The notes: a model not told the origin generated them from the sequence alone. A stretch of DNA of 64,000 nucleotides from an uncultured Paraprevotella sp. (GCA_910586505.1 CAJUGV010000001.1:496001-560000), one strand, 5' to 3'; positions 26,146 to 34,876 are shown, counted from the first letter of the stretch. A program made the numbers and translations.

Positions 26146-26169
26146 GTACGTTTTTGCGGTAAAAAGTAC
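26146..26169. promoter_or_regulatory. Imperfect palindrome in the pectin divergent promoter region
   Basis: GTACGTTTTT and AAAAAGTAC flank GCGGT between the divergent GH105 and lyase starts: a candidate operator shared by both directions. Confidence 0.4.
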
Positions 26170-26241
26170 ATTTATCATCCCTTAAAGTTGCATTTTACAT
26201 AAGTTATGCTGAATTTTGCATGCCTGATAACTTTGATTATT

Positions 26242-28863
26242 ATGAAAAGCCTGATTTCAATCCTGATGGCGGGAATGTCGCTGTTTCCCGCGGAAGCACA
26301 TGTGAAGAACATCGTATCCGGCGACCTGCATTGGGTCGGTATGCGTCCGGCCGCTGATTGTCCGGTCAGTCTGGGAATACCTTTCCTGAAAGGTGAGCTG
26401 GATGCCGCCGGCAGTGTGTGCCTGCAAGACGATAAAGGTACGGTCATTCCTTCCGACTGCTGGCCGTTGGCTTATTGGCCGGACGGTTCGGTCAAATGGG
26501 CCGGAATGGCCGCTGTGATACCGGCCGGAGCCGACGACATACGTTTTACTACAGTAAGAAAAAAGAAAAAGACGGAACAGGCGGAGGCGGAAACCGTGCA
26601 GGTGGCGGAGACGTCCTCCTCGCTGACTGTTTCCACCGGACGTGTGCGGGCGTATATTCCCCGTCGGGGCGGAAGGCTGATAGACAGTCTTTTTGTGAAC
26701 GGGTGCAAGGTGGGCGGTGCGGCCCGGTTGCTGTGTTCCACGCAGGATCACCCTTCGGTCGAAGGAATCGCTTCATTGCGTTTTTCCGATTATTGCGGAG
26801 AGGTGGAGCGTGTGACGGTGGAGCGGGCCGGCCATATCCGTACACTGGTTCGGATAGAGGGGCACTATACCGACGGGAAAGGACGAAAATGGCTGCCGTT
26901 TACCGTCCGGCTCTATTTCTATGCGGGCAGTGAACAAATCAGGATGGTGCATACCTTTATATTCGATGGTGATATGAACCGCGACTTCATTCGAAGCCTG
27001 GGTGTCCGTTTTGAGGTACCTATGCGCGAGGCTGTTTACAATCGCCATGTGGCTTTCGCCACGGCCGACGGAGGGGTGTGGGCCGAACCGGTGCAGCCTC
27101 TTAACGGGCGTCGTGTGCTGACGCTGGACGGTGACAAGAGCTGGCAGGCGCGTCAGATGCGTGGCGAGCGTGTACCCGAATATGAGAAGTTCGATGCCAA
27201 GAACCGTCATCTGATAGATCATTGGGCGGTTTGGGGAGGATATCGCCTGAGCCAGCTCACTGCCGATGCTTTTTCCATCCGCAAACGTACGCATGCCGGA
27301 CGTCCGTGGATAGGAACGTTCTCGGGAAGCCGTGCGCCCGGTTATGTGTTTGCTGGTGATGTGAGCGGCGGACTCGGAGTGGGCGTAAAAGATTTCTGGC
27401 AGTCCTTCCCCGTGGCTTTGCAGGTGGACAGTGCTGCCAGCCGCAATGCCTTTCTTACGGTGTGGATGTGGAGTCCCGATGCCGAACCGATGGATTTGCG
27501 TCATTATGACTATACGGCCCATGACCTGGAGGCGAGTTATGAAGACGTGCAGGAAGGGATGAGCACTCCTTATGGGGTGGCACGTACTCACACTCTGACT
27601 CTCGTGCCGTCTGCAGCTTACGGCGGCAAGGCGGAAGTGGCGCAGACGGCGGCCATGCTGGCCGAAGACGCTCCGTTGCTCTGTACGCCCGAATACCTCC
27701 ATTCCCGTCACGCTTTCGGGGTTTGGAGCCTCCCCGACCAGTCGAATCCCCGGCGGGCCAAAGTAGAAGAACGCCTGGAAGATTATCTGAATTATTATGT
27801 AAAAGCCGTAGACGATCACCGGTGGTACGGTTTCTGGAACTACGGTGATTTCATGCACACCTATGATTCCGTGCGCCATACATGGAAGTACGACGTGGGG
27901 GGCTACGCCTGGGACAATACGGAACTGGCATCCAATATGTGGCTGTGGTACAGTTTTCTGAGGACAGGACGCGCCGATATCTGGAAATTGGCCGTGGCCA
28001 TGGGACGGCACACGGCTGAGTGCGACGTCTATCATCTCGGCCCTATGGCCGGGTTGGGTTCGCGTCATAATGTGAACCACTGGGGATGCGGCGCCAAAGA
28101 GGCGCGTATCAGCCAGGCGGCCTGGAACCGTTTCTACTATTATCTGACGGCCGACGAGCGCAGCGGCGACCTGATGACGGAGGTGAAGGACGCCGAACAG
28201 AAACTCTATGAGATAGATCCCATGAGACTGGCTTTGCCGCGCAGCAAGTATCCCTGTACGGCACCGGCCCGCTTGCGTGTGGGCCCCGACTGGCTGGCAT
28301 ACGCCGGCAACTGGATGACGGAATGGGAGCGGACCGGCAATAAGGCTTACCGTGATAAGATTATCACCGGAATGAAAAGCATAGCCGCTCTGCCTCACGG
28401 TATCTTTACCGGTCCCGGTGTGCTGGGTTTCGATCCCGCCACCGGCGTACTGAGCTATGAGGGCGATCCCGACAGGGAGCATACCGAGCATCTTGTCACC
28501 ATCATGGGAGGCTTTCAGGTGATGAATGAGATGATGGAGATGATAGACTTGCCGGAGTGGAACCGCACGTGGCTTACCTTTGCCGAGGAATACAAGGAAA
28601 AGTCCATTGCCATTACGCACAACCCATTCCCCGTGACGCGGCTCAAGGCATACGCGGCGGCCCGTACCGGCCGCGCCGATCTGGCTGCCGAGGCATGGGA
28701 CGAACTGTGGCATGTGTGGCATAACGACAAGCCTTTTGCCGTTCGCCGGATCACGGCCCCCGAGGTGCCGGCTCCTCTCGACGAGAATCCTGTGGTGTGT
28801 ACCAACGATGCCGCCACATGGAGCCTGGCCGCCATTTACATGCAGGAGGTGATTCCGCAGTGA
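26242..28863 (+). CDS. PcRGLX/YetA-like rhamnogalacturonan exolyase family protein
   Basis: An 873-residue secreted protein resembling the PcRGLX/YetA family (PL26-type exo-acting rhamnogalacturonan lyases). Signal peptide MKSLISILMAGMSLFPAEA; start 26242 chosen for it over an in-frame ATG at 26206. The N-terminal beta domain carries VSLGIPFLKGELDAAGSVCL and WLPDGS-like LAYWPDGSVKWAGMA; a central beta-sandwich follows; then an alpha/alpha barrel (about 500-870) with YVKAVDDHRWYGFWNYGDF and VGGYAWDNTELASNMWLWY. Lyase action would give the unsaturated ends that the divergent GH105 enzyme removes. Activity itself is inferred from family and context. Confidence 0.8.
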   Translation: MKSLISILMAGMSLFPAEAHVKNIVSGDLHWVGMRPAADCPVSLGIPFLKGELDAAGSVCLQDDKGTVIPSDCWPLAYWPDGSVKWAGMAAVIPAGADDIRFTTVRKKKKTEQAEAETVQVAETSSSLTVSTGRVRAYIPRRGGRLIDSLFVNGCKVGGAARLLCSTQDHPSVEGIASLRFSDYCGEVERVTVERAGHIRTLVRIEGHYTDGKGRKWLPFTVRLYFYAGSEQIRMVHTFIFDGDMNRDFIRSLGVRFEVPMREAVYNRHVAFATADGGVWAEPVQPLNGRRVLTLDGDKSWQARQMRGERVPEYEKFDAKNRHLIDHWAVWGGYRLSQLTADAFSIRKRTHAGRPWIGTFSGSRAPGYVFAGDVSGGLGVGVKDFWQSFPVALQVDSAASRNAFLTVWMWSPDAEPMDLRHYDYTAHDLEASYEDVQEGMSTPYGVARTHTLTLVPSAAYGGKAEVAQTAAMLAEDAPLLCTPEYLHSRHAFGVWSLPDQSNPRRAKVEERLEDYLNYYVKAVDDHRWYGFWNYGDFMHTYDSVRHTWKYDVGGYAWDNTELASNMWLWYSFLRTGRADIWKLAVAMGRHTAECDVYHLGPMAGLGSRHNVNHWGCGAKEARISQAAWNRFYYYLTADERSGDLMTEVKDAEQKLYEIDPMRLALPRSKYPCTAPARLRVGPDWLAYAGNWMTEWERTGNKAYRDKIITGMKSIAALPHGIFTGPGVLGFDPATGVLSYEGDPDREHTEHLVTIMGGFQVMNEMMEMIDLPEWNRTWLTFAEEYKEKSIAITHNPFPVTRLKAYAAARTGRADLAAEAWDELWHVWHNDKPFAVRRITAPEVPAPLDENPVVCTNDAATWSLAAIYMQEVIPQ

Positions 28864-29036
28864 GCACAAGGATACGAAGAGGCGGACTGACGGTTCACGG
28901 TTGACATTCTGTCAGTTTTTAATGGCTTCCGGCTGTATGAAACAGGGGCGTGATGTGTGAAAAGGACGGCGGAAACCGTATGAATATTCGTTTATGCGAC
29001 GTTTATGCACGCCTTTTCCGTATATATGCAAAATTT

Positions 29037-29090
29037 CGTGCGGCCGAAAAAATAAAATACTCCGCATGGCGGAATATTTTCTGCCGCATC
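29037..29090. repeat. 22-bp periodic palindromic array F
   Basis: Cores start at 29037 (CGTGCGGCCG), 29059 (ACTCCGCATG) and 29081 (CTGCCGCATC), exactly 22 bp apart, with spacers AAAAAATAAAAT and GCGGAATATTTT. AAAATACTCCGC / GCGGAATATTTT at 29054-29080 also forms a 12-bp hairpin with one mismatch and an ATG loop. Confidence 0.6.
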
Positions 29091-29402
29091 GCACGGCGCC
29101 AAAGTGGGTACCGGGTATTATTTTAGGGTGGAAAAGGCGGGGAAACGTTCCTTTTCCACCTTGTTTTTTCTCTCGTTCGCGATATCTCTCATACAGGATT
29201 GCCGTGCGGAATGTCGCTATTCCCCCGTCTTTTCTGGCATGCATACCCCGCTGATGCCGCAAGGCGTTACTGCGAAGCCGATATTTTGTTGCGAAAAGCC
29301 GTCGCGGGCTGTCGGAATGACAAAAACAGGTTTTACGAGAATCGTCTGTAGGCGGACGACGGGGCGTGACGGTATGTATACGCGATTCTTGGAGGGTTGT
29401 TT

Positions 29403-29441
29403 CTGACGGATTGTCAGTTTGCTGTTTTTATCGTATATTTG
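29403..29441 (+). promoter_or_regulatory. umuDC promoter and candidate operator
   Basis: TATATTTG at 29434-29441 fits the -7 consensus, with ATTG at 29410-29413 exactly 20 bp upstream as -33. The palindrome CTGAC-N5-GTCAG (29403-29417) covers the -33 element, a natural place for a damage-response repressor. The box ends only 4 nt before the ATG, so the message would be almost leaderless. Confidence 0.55.
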
Positions 29442-29445
29442 TCGT

Positions 29446-29889
29446 ATGGATGATTTGAAAGTAACCATTAGTGCGGTAGACAGTTCGGCACCGCTTTCTC
29501 TGCCTTATTCGGAGGAAGGGGTAAGGGCCGGATTCCCCTCGCCTGTGCAGGATTATATGTCGGGCGGTATAGATTTGAACCGGGAGCTGGTCAGGCATCC
29601 CGAAACCACGTTCTATGCCCGGGTGTCCGGACATTCTATGGCCGGAGCGGGGATAGACGACGGCGATCTGGTCGTGGTGGACAAGGCGCTGGAGCCCCGG
29701 ACGGGCGATTATGTGGTGGCCTGTATCGACGGAGAGTTTACGCTCAAACAGTTCCGTGTCGATGCGGCGAACCATTGTGCGTGGCTTGTACCGGCCAATG
29801 AGGAATACAGTCCGATAAAGGTGACGGAAGACAATGATTTCATGGTATGGGGTGTAGTGACCTACGTGATCAGAAAGGTACATAAATGA
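29446..29889 (+). CDS. umuD: UmuD-like LexA/S24 family autoprotease subunit of Pol V
   Basis: A 147-residue UmuD homologue. After RecA-promoted self-cleavage it forms UmuD'2, the accessory part of translesion polymerase V. Seen: the cleavage region EEGVRAGFPSP with an Ala-Gly bond; the nucleophile serine in RVSGHSMAGAGIDDGD; the general-base lysine in IDGEFTLKQF. All active-site positions are kept. ATG 29446 is chosen over 29419 because it gives the usual UmuD length and follows the promoter. It overlaps umuC by ATGA. Confidence 0.92.
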   Translation: MDDLKVTISAVDSSAPLSLPYSEEGVRAGFPSPVQDYMSGGIDLNRELVRHPETTFYARVSGHSMAGAGIDDGDLVVVDKALEPRTGDYVVACIDGEFTLKQFRVDAANHCAWLVPANEEYSPIKVTEDNDFMVWGVVTYVIRKVHK

Positions 29890-31169
29890 TGAAGGGTGAG
29901 GTGTTCGGACTGGCGGACTGCAACAATTTTTTCGTGTCGTGTGAGCGGGTGTTCCGTCCCGACCTGCGCGGCAGGCCTGTGGTGGTGCTGTCCAACAACG
30001 ACGGATGTGTCATTGCACGGAGCAACGAGAGCAAGGCTATTGGTATTGACATGGGAGCACCGTTCTTCAAGGTGCGCGATCTTATAGCACGTCACGGAGT
30101 GGAGGTTTTCTCCAGCAACTATGCGCTCTATGGCGATATGAGCAGGCGTGTGATGTCGCTTTTGGCCGGTTTCACGCCGCATCTTGACATATATAGCGTG
30201 GATGAGGCGGTACTTGACTTGACGGGTATGGGGGATGCGGATGCTTTGCGCGCCCTCGGCCGGGATATCGTTCGTACGGTGGGGCGAGGCATAGGGATCC
30301 CCCTGTCGCTGGGAGTAGCCGGCACGAAAACGCTGGCAAAGATGGCCAGCAAGTATGCCAAGCATTATCCGGGCTACGGAGGTGTCTGTCTGATTGACAC
30401 GGATGAGAAGCGCGAGAAAGCTCTTAAAGCATTTGCCGTGGGCGATGTGTGGGGCATCGGGCGCCGCATGCGTCAGCGACTGGAATATAACGGCGTGCGT
30501 ACGGCATGGGATTTCGTATGCCGTTCCGAGGGATGGGTGCGTCGTGAGTTCTCCGTAGTGGGAGTACGTACATGGCGTGAGTTGCAGGGCGAGAGCTGTA
30601 TCACCCTGGACGAACTCCCTTATAAGAAAAGTATTTGTGTGAGCCGCAGTTTTCCGGGGCGTGGGTTGTCCGAGCTGCCTCAGTTGGAAGAGGCTGTGGC
30701 TTATTTTGCCACGGAGTGTGCCCGCAAATTGCGCGGGCAAGGTACTTGCTGCGGGCAACTTACCGTGTATGCCTATACCAGCAGATTCCGTACGGATGTG
30801 CCTGGCGACATCATTCAGCAGCAGGTGCGGATGCTCGTGCCTACGCAGGACACGGCAGAGATCGTGCACGCCGCTCTGACGGGGTTGCGCCGTCATTTTC
30901 ACGATGCGGGCTACGAATATAAGAAAGCCGGGGTTATCGTATGGGACTTGTTGCCTGCCGATGCCGTACAGATGAACCTGTTTGACCGTACCGACAGAGG
31001 GAAACAGCGCTCGCTCCTCAAGGCCGTGGACAAGATAAACGGCAAGAACGGGCGCAATACTGTGAAGGTGGCTGCTTTGGGCACGGGCCGTGAGTTTCTG
31101 GCCGGACGGAAGTATGCTTCGCCCCGCTATACCACGTGTCTGGACGAAGTGCCGGTACTGAAAGTATGA
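29886..31169 (+). CDS. umuC: UmuC-like Y-family DNA polymerase
   Basis: A 427-residue catalytic subunit of polymerase V, which bypasses DNA lesions at the cost of mutation. Seen: ADCNNFFVSCERVF with the first metal-binding aspartate; VLSNNDGCVIARSNESKA; and DIYSVDEAVLDLT, where the usual SIDE motif reads SVDE. It continues through the little-finger region and a C-terminal UmuC-type extension with DRTDRGKQRSLLKAVDKING. It is coupled to umuD by ATGA, and the pair stands alone. Confidence 0.95.
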   Translation: MMKGEVFGLADCNNFFVSCERVFRPDLRGRPVVVLSNNDGCVIARSNESKAIGIDMGAPFFKVRDLIARHGVEVFSSNYALYGDMSRRVMSLLAGFTPHLDIYSVDEAVLDLTGMGDADALRALGRDIVRTVGRGIGIPLSLGVAGTKTLAKMASKYAKHYPGYGGVCLIDTDEKREKALKAFAVGDVWGIGRRMRQRLEYNGVRTAWDFVCRSEGWVRREFSVVGVRTWRELQGESCITLDELPYKKSICVSRSFPGRGLSELPQLEEAVAYFATECARKLRGQGTCCGQLTVYAYTSRFRTDVPGDIIQQQVRMLVPTQDTAEIVHAALTGLRRHFHDAGYEYKKAGVIVWDLLPADAVQMNLFDRTDRGKQRSLLKAVDKINGKNGRNTVKVAALGTGREFLAGRKYASPRYTTCLDEVPVLKV

Positions 31170-31208
31170 GTGTGCGGCTTCCGGCCGGGCGTTTTCGGTA
31201 TGGCGGTG

Positions 31209-32039
31209 TTACATCGACATCCGCGACGAGCGGTATCGCTTGGGGGATATGCCGAGCCGCTGCGACACATAGCGGCTGAAATAGGCCGGTGTGCCGAAAT
31301 TCATTTCTTCGGCTATCTGTGTAATGGAGTAGCGAGGGTTGTCGAGCATTTCTTTAATGAGAGGCACGGTGGCGCGGTCGATGTGGTAGCTGACGCTGTG
31401 CCCGGTGTGACGGCGTACCGTTTCCGAGAGATATTTGGATGTGACGTTCATGGCTTTGGCATACCAGGCCACGGAACGGTGCTGCCGGCTGTGTCCGGCT
31501 TCGAGCATCGCCATCAGTTCTTTTACTACATACAGGTTTCGTTCCGTGGCGTAGACGGAAGGGCGGTTGGCCATGTGAAAAGAAAACAGGTCGTACATCA
31601 TAGTCAGACACAGGCTTCCGATGAGTTCAGGATAAAAGGGATGCGCGGTTTCGGGAAGCCTGTTCCGTATAGCGCGCATGCCGTTGAGCAGTTGTTCCGC
31701 ATCGCGGTCCGAAAGATGGAGCACCGGATCGTTGTATAGGCTGATGGAGCCTCCGATGGCATAGTTATTGGCCGGGAGCTGCCTGTTGAGAAAATCCAGC
31801 CTGGCGCTGAACGCTTCGGCCTTGAAGTCGGCGGTTTGCATACTGCCGGACAATCCGGCGGGTTTTGAAATGATGAGCACATCGTTCTTTTTTATGTCAA
31901 ACGGATGGTCTTCGAATATGATGGTGGCCGCACCGTGCCGGCATAGCAGATGGAAACAGAAATCCGCAGGGGGCCGCGCGGTCATGATGTCGGCCGTTTC
32001 CTGATAATCGAATGTCAGGTTTTTGTATTCATATCGCAT
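31209..32039 (-). CDS. AraC family transcriptional regulator
   Basis: A 276-residue cytosolic regulator: an N-terminal cupin-like sensing region (about 1-150, with FDIKKNDVLIISKPAGL) and a C-terminal AraC DNA-binding domain (about 175-276). The two helix-turn-helix parts read MNVTSKYLSETVRRHTGHSV and ITQIAEEMNFGTPAYFSRYV, ending ISPKRYR. It diverges from the carboxymuconolactone decarboxylase/cupin gene 138 nt away, which it probably controls. The effector is unknown. Confidence 0.93.
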   Translation of the reverse strand: MRYEYKNLTFDYQETADIMTARPPADFCFHLLCRHGAATIIFEDHPFDIKKNDVLIISKPAGLSGSMQTADFKAEAFSARLDFLNRQLPANNYAIGGSISLYNDPVLHLSDRDAEQLLNGMRAIRNRLPETAHPFYPELIGSLCLTMMYDLFSFHMANRPSVYATERNLYVVKELMAMLEAGHSRQHRSVAWYAKAMNVTSKYLSETVRRHTGHSVSYHIDRATVPLIKEMLDNPRYSITQIAEEMNFGTPAYFSRYVSQRLGISPKRYRSSRMSM

Positions 32040-32126
32040 ACGGCAAAATTACCGTAAAGGGATGAATTAAGCAAATAAGACAAGAACTAAAGTGAATGGG
32101 ATAACATGAAGCCGGAGGCACATGGC

Positions 32127-32134
32127 TACCTTTG
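32127..32134 (+). promoter_or_regulatory. -7 box of the CMD/cupin gene
   Basis: TACCTTTG, 43 nt before the ATG at 32178, with no clear -33 element; consistent with activation by the divergent AraC-type protein. Confidence 0.55.
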
Positions 32135-32177
32135 CATTATCTGAACATGATGATGCATTCTAAAGTACATAGAGGAG

Positions 32178-32993
32178 ATGATACATAAGATTCTTTCGTT
32201 GATATTATTACTGTCGGTAACCAATATTCACAATACAATGGCACAAAAGAAAATAACCCAGACGGCCGGACGCACGTTACTCGGAGAGTTCGCGCCCGAA
32301 TTTGCGAAACTTAATGATGATGTTCTCTTCGGTGAGGTGTGGAATGATCCGGTGTTCGACCTGCACGACCGCAGTATGCTTACTATTTCCGTCCTTGTGG
32401 GAAAAGGCATTGTGGATTCGTCTCTTAAGGCTCATCTTGAGATGGGAAAGAAACATGGCATCACCCGCAAGGAGATAGCAGCCTTGCTTACTCACGTGGC
32501 TTTTTATGCCGGATGGCCGAATGCTTGGGGAGCTTTCCGTCTTGCAGCCGAGGTGTGGGCCGGTGATGATGCGGTGACAGAGAAAGAACGTTTCCAGCAG
32601 AAGATGATTTTTCCCCTTGGCGAGCCGAATACGGCTTATGCGGAATACTTTAAAGGCAGCAGTTACCTGGCCCGTGTGTCGGATGGACAGCTGCCGTTTG
32701 CCAATGTGACTTTCGAACCGCGCTGCCGCAACAATTGGCACATACACCATGCCACACAGGGGGGCGGACAGATGCTGGTGGGCGTGGCCGGCCGCGGATG
32801 GTATCAGGAAGAGGGAAAGCCTGCTCAGGTAATTCTGCCCGGTACGGTGATTCGTATTCCCGCCAATGTGAAGCATTGGCACGGAGCTGCTTCCGACAGT
32901 TGGTTTGCGCATCTTGCGTTTGAGATTCCCGGCGAGAATGTTTCTAACGAATGGCTTGATTCCGTGTCGGATGAAGAATATGACAGACTTTAA
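32178..32993 (+). CDS. Carboxymuconolactone decarboxylase-like domain fused to a cupin domain
   Basis: A 271-residue protein with a likely signal peptide (MIHKILSLILLLSVTNIHNT). Residues about 35-140 are a CMD-type helical domain (LHDRSMLTISVLVGKGIVDS, THVAFYAGWPNAWGA), without the CxxC of AhpD-type peroxidases. Residues about 160-265 are a cupin: WHIHHATQGGGQMLVGVAGRG holds the two-His metal motif and PANVKHWHGA the second motif. Fusions of this sort occur in Bacteroidetes and are annotated as quinone- or lactone-related enzymes without proof. It is divergent from an AraC regulator. Confidence 0.86.
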   Translation: MIHKILSLILLLSVTNIHNTMAQKKITQTAGRTLLGEFAPEFAKLNDDVLFGEVWNDPVFDLHDRSMLTISVLVGKGIVDSSLKAHLEMGKKHGITRKEIAALLTHVAFYAGWPNAWGAFRLAAEVWAGDDAVTEKERFQQKMIFPLGEPNTAYAEYFKGSSYLARVSDGQLPFANVTFEPRCRNNWHIHHATQGGGQMLVGVAGRGWYQEEGKPAQVILPGTVIRIPANVKHWHGAASDSWFAHLAFEIPGENVSNEWLDSVSDEEYDRL

Positions 32994-33006
32994 ATAAAAT
33001 ATTGAC

Positions 33007-33043
33007 GAACCGGCGCCCGCCTGCATGGACGCCGGTTCTTTTT
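33007..33043 (+). terminator. Terminator after the CMD/cupin gene
   Basis: Perfect arms GAACCGGCG (33007-33015) and CGCCGGTTC (33030-33038) followed by TTTTTAT, 14 nt past the stop. Confidence 0.88.
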
Positions 33044-33173
33044 ATGGGCCGTTTGATCGGAAATACGGCACTTGTCCGGGTGGCGTGTGTTCAATGTCGT
33101 TTTTTTACGGGGTAATGAATCAAATGTTATAATTTAAGAAGCGGACGATGCCAAGGAATCGCTTTGAAAGCGT

Positions 33174-33181
33174 TATATTTG
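33174..33181 (+). promoter_or_regulatory. -7 box of the PI-PLC-like gene
   Basis: TATATTTG, about 170 nt before the ATG, giving an unusually long leader for this window. Confidence 0.5.
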
Positions 33182-33351
33182 CATAAAATGTGAGTGCGGT
33201 TTCGGTCGAATGACGACTGCGTGGGCCGGAGGGCGTTTCTGCATTGGTTCGTATGGCCGTAAACTTACGGAATGCCTTTGGGGTGCATCACGTTAGGTAG
33301 CATCTGTTTGCAGAGTGACATTTTTAATTAATAATAAAACCTTTAAATTTT

Positions 33352-34809
33352 ATGAGAAAAACTCACTTTACTCTTCTTCTGACGGCTTGTTTGAGCCTGA
33401 AATCAATGGCCGGAGACTGGATGTCACGTCTGCCGGATCATCTTTTCCTGTCGCAGGTGTCTATACCGGGAACGCATGATTCGGCCACAGGTAATGGGGT
33501 TACTCTGGCCACGTTTTCACAGTGTCAGGATATCGACGTGGCTTCACAGTGGTCCATCGGCATCCGTGCATTCGATTTTCGTCCCCGGGTGAAAGGCGGA
33601 AACTATCTGAACATCAATCACGGGGTATCGGAAACAAAGCTGCGTTTCGATGACGCCTTGTATTTGTTGAGGGATTCCCTGAGGGCGCATCCTACGGAGT
33701 TTGCGGTCATTCATTGTCTGTATGCAACAAGTTACGACAAAGAAAAGGATGAATATGTAACGTTGTTGCGCGAATTGCTTTCCCGTGAGGATTTAAAAGA
33801 TTATTTCGTGCCTTTCCGTCGTGATCTGACGGTAGGTGACATGCGCGGTAAGATCCTGTTGCTGAGTCGCGATCAGTATGCAAGCAAACCTATTACGGGC
33901 GGATTTTTCCAGAATTGGTGCGGATGGCTGGATTGGAATGCGCAGACAAAATGCGGCATTATCGGTATGAACAGTCTGCTGGATAGCAAATGTACGCTTT
34001 GTGTGCAGGATTATGCCAATACAAAAGATAATGAAGGTGGTGTGCAGACTAAAGTAGATGCGGTAACCCAGATGCTGGATTACAGTACGAAACATGTGAC
34101 GGACGATAAGTCTAAAGTAGTGTGGGTTTTTAATTTTGCTTCAGCTTATCATGGAAGTCTTTCGACGGCAAACAGCTACCGTGAGAATGCCACCCATACC
34201 AATGCAGCCATCATTGAATATTTAAAGACGCACGATGCCGGTCCGACGGGGGTTGTTCTGATGGATTATTGCGTAGACCGCTCGCCGAATGAGAAGGACG
34301 GTAAGTATCTGACACGTGGCCGCGAGCTGGTGGATACCTTGATTGAAAACAATTTCAAGTGGCTGACATTGCGGAATCAAAAGGCCTTCGACAAGGCTTT
34401 GGAGCGAATCAATTTGCTTTATGGAAGGATAGATGCCGTTCGGGAACTGCTGGCGACGGACTGTTCTGATGTAGCCGTTGATTTCTACGGACGTTTGGAC
34501 GAAGCGAAGCTGGGAGTGGATGCTGTGTTGGCGGAAGCGGAGCAGAAGCGTGATGGCTGGTTGCTTACCGAAAGCTATACTGTAGACTATACCGGTAATT
34601 TGCGCATCATTAATAAGATACTTTCTGATGCACGGGATGCACAGACCGACTATAATAACGTAAATGGTGTGCAGACGGTGTATAAAGACGGTGCGGGTAA
34701 GGAATACCGTGTTTATTCTGTTTCCGGCAAGCAGTTGAATGCACCCCGCCCCGGTGCGGTCAACATTCTGAAGTATTTGGACGGAACGGTCAGAAAAGTA
34801 AGGTTCTGA
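33352..34809 (+). CDS. Secreted phosphatidylinositol-specific phospholipase C X-domain protein
   Basis: A 485-residue protein with a signal peptide (MRKTHFTLLLTACLSLKSMA) and a PI-PLC X domain (about 25-330). Both catalytic histidines of bacterial PI-PLCs are in place: SIPGTHDSATGN and YLNINHGVSE. RDQYASKPITGGFFQNWCGW and VVLMDYCVDRSPNEKDG continue the barrel. Residues about 350-430 are helical; the last 40 (YSVSGKQLNAPRPGAVNIL ...) resemble the end of a Bacteroidetes C-terminal sorting module. Bacterial members cleave phosphatidylinositol or GPI anchors by forming a cyclic phosphate; the substrate here is unproven. Followed by a terminator shared with tRNA-Leu. Confidence 0.88.
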   Translation: MRKTHFTLLLTACLSLKSMAGDWMSRLPDHLFLSQVSIPGTHDSATGNGVTLATFSQCQDIDVASQWSIGIRAFDFRPRVKGGNYLNINHGVSETKLRFDDALYLLRDSLRAHPTEFAVIHCLYATSYDKEKDEYVTLLRELLSREDLKDYFVPFRRDLTVGDMRGKILLLSRDQYASKPITGGFFQNWCGWLDWNAQTKCGIIGMNSLLDSKCTLCVQDYANTKDNEGGVQTKVDAVTQMLDYSTKHVTDDKSKVVWVFNFASAYHGSLSTANSYRENATHTNAAIIEYLKTHDAGPTGVVLMDYCVDRSPNEKDGKYLTRGRELVDTLIENNFKWLTLRNQKAFDKALERINLLYGRIDAVRELLATDCSDVAVDFYGRLDEAKLGVDAVLAEAEQKRDGWLLTESYTVDYTGNLRIINKILSDARDAQTDYNNVNGVQTVYKDGAGKEYRVYSVSGKQLNAPRPGAVNILKYLDGTVRKVRF

Positions 34810-34829
34810 TTGGGCGGTGAGATAAAGAA

Positions 34830-34874
34830 AGAGACTTGAATGTGAGGGATAGACCTACATTCAAGTCTCTTTTG
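34830..34874. terminator. Bidirectional terminator between the PI-PLC-like gene and tRNA-Leu
   Basis: Perfect 14-bp arms AGAGACTTGAATGT (34830-34843) and ACATTCAAGTCTCT (34857-34870), with T runs on both strands. Confidence 0.85.
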
Positions 34875-34876
34875 CG

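Larger units (their letters stand above)
28864..29445. other. 582-nt intergenic gap
   Basis: No gene. It holds a weak terminator-like hairpin just after the lyase gene (TGACA-TTC-TGTCA at 28902-28914 then a T run), a 22-bp array (29037-29090), about 300 nt without recognisable structure, and the umuD promoter. Confidence 0.6.
32994..33351. other. 358-nt intergenic gap
   Basis: Holds the CMD/cupin terminator, then a -7 box (TATATTTG, 33174-33181) and a leader of about 160 nt before the PI-PLC-like gene. The leader contains a small hairpin CCGTAA-AC-TTACGG (33257-33270) and no recognised riboswitch. Confidence 0.6.

Noticed and set aside
26773..28869. 698-codon open frame on the minus strand
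   Set aside because: Antisense to the PcRGLX/YetA-like gene; the plus frame has signal peptide and domain motifs, the minus frame none.
33188..33351. Riboswitch in the PI-PLC leader
   Set aside because: Only a 6-bp hairpin was found and no conserved core of a known riboswitch class could be recognised.
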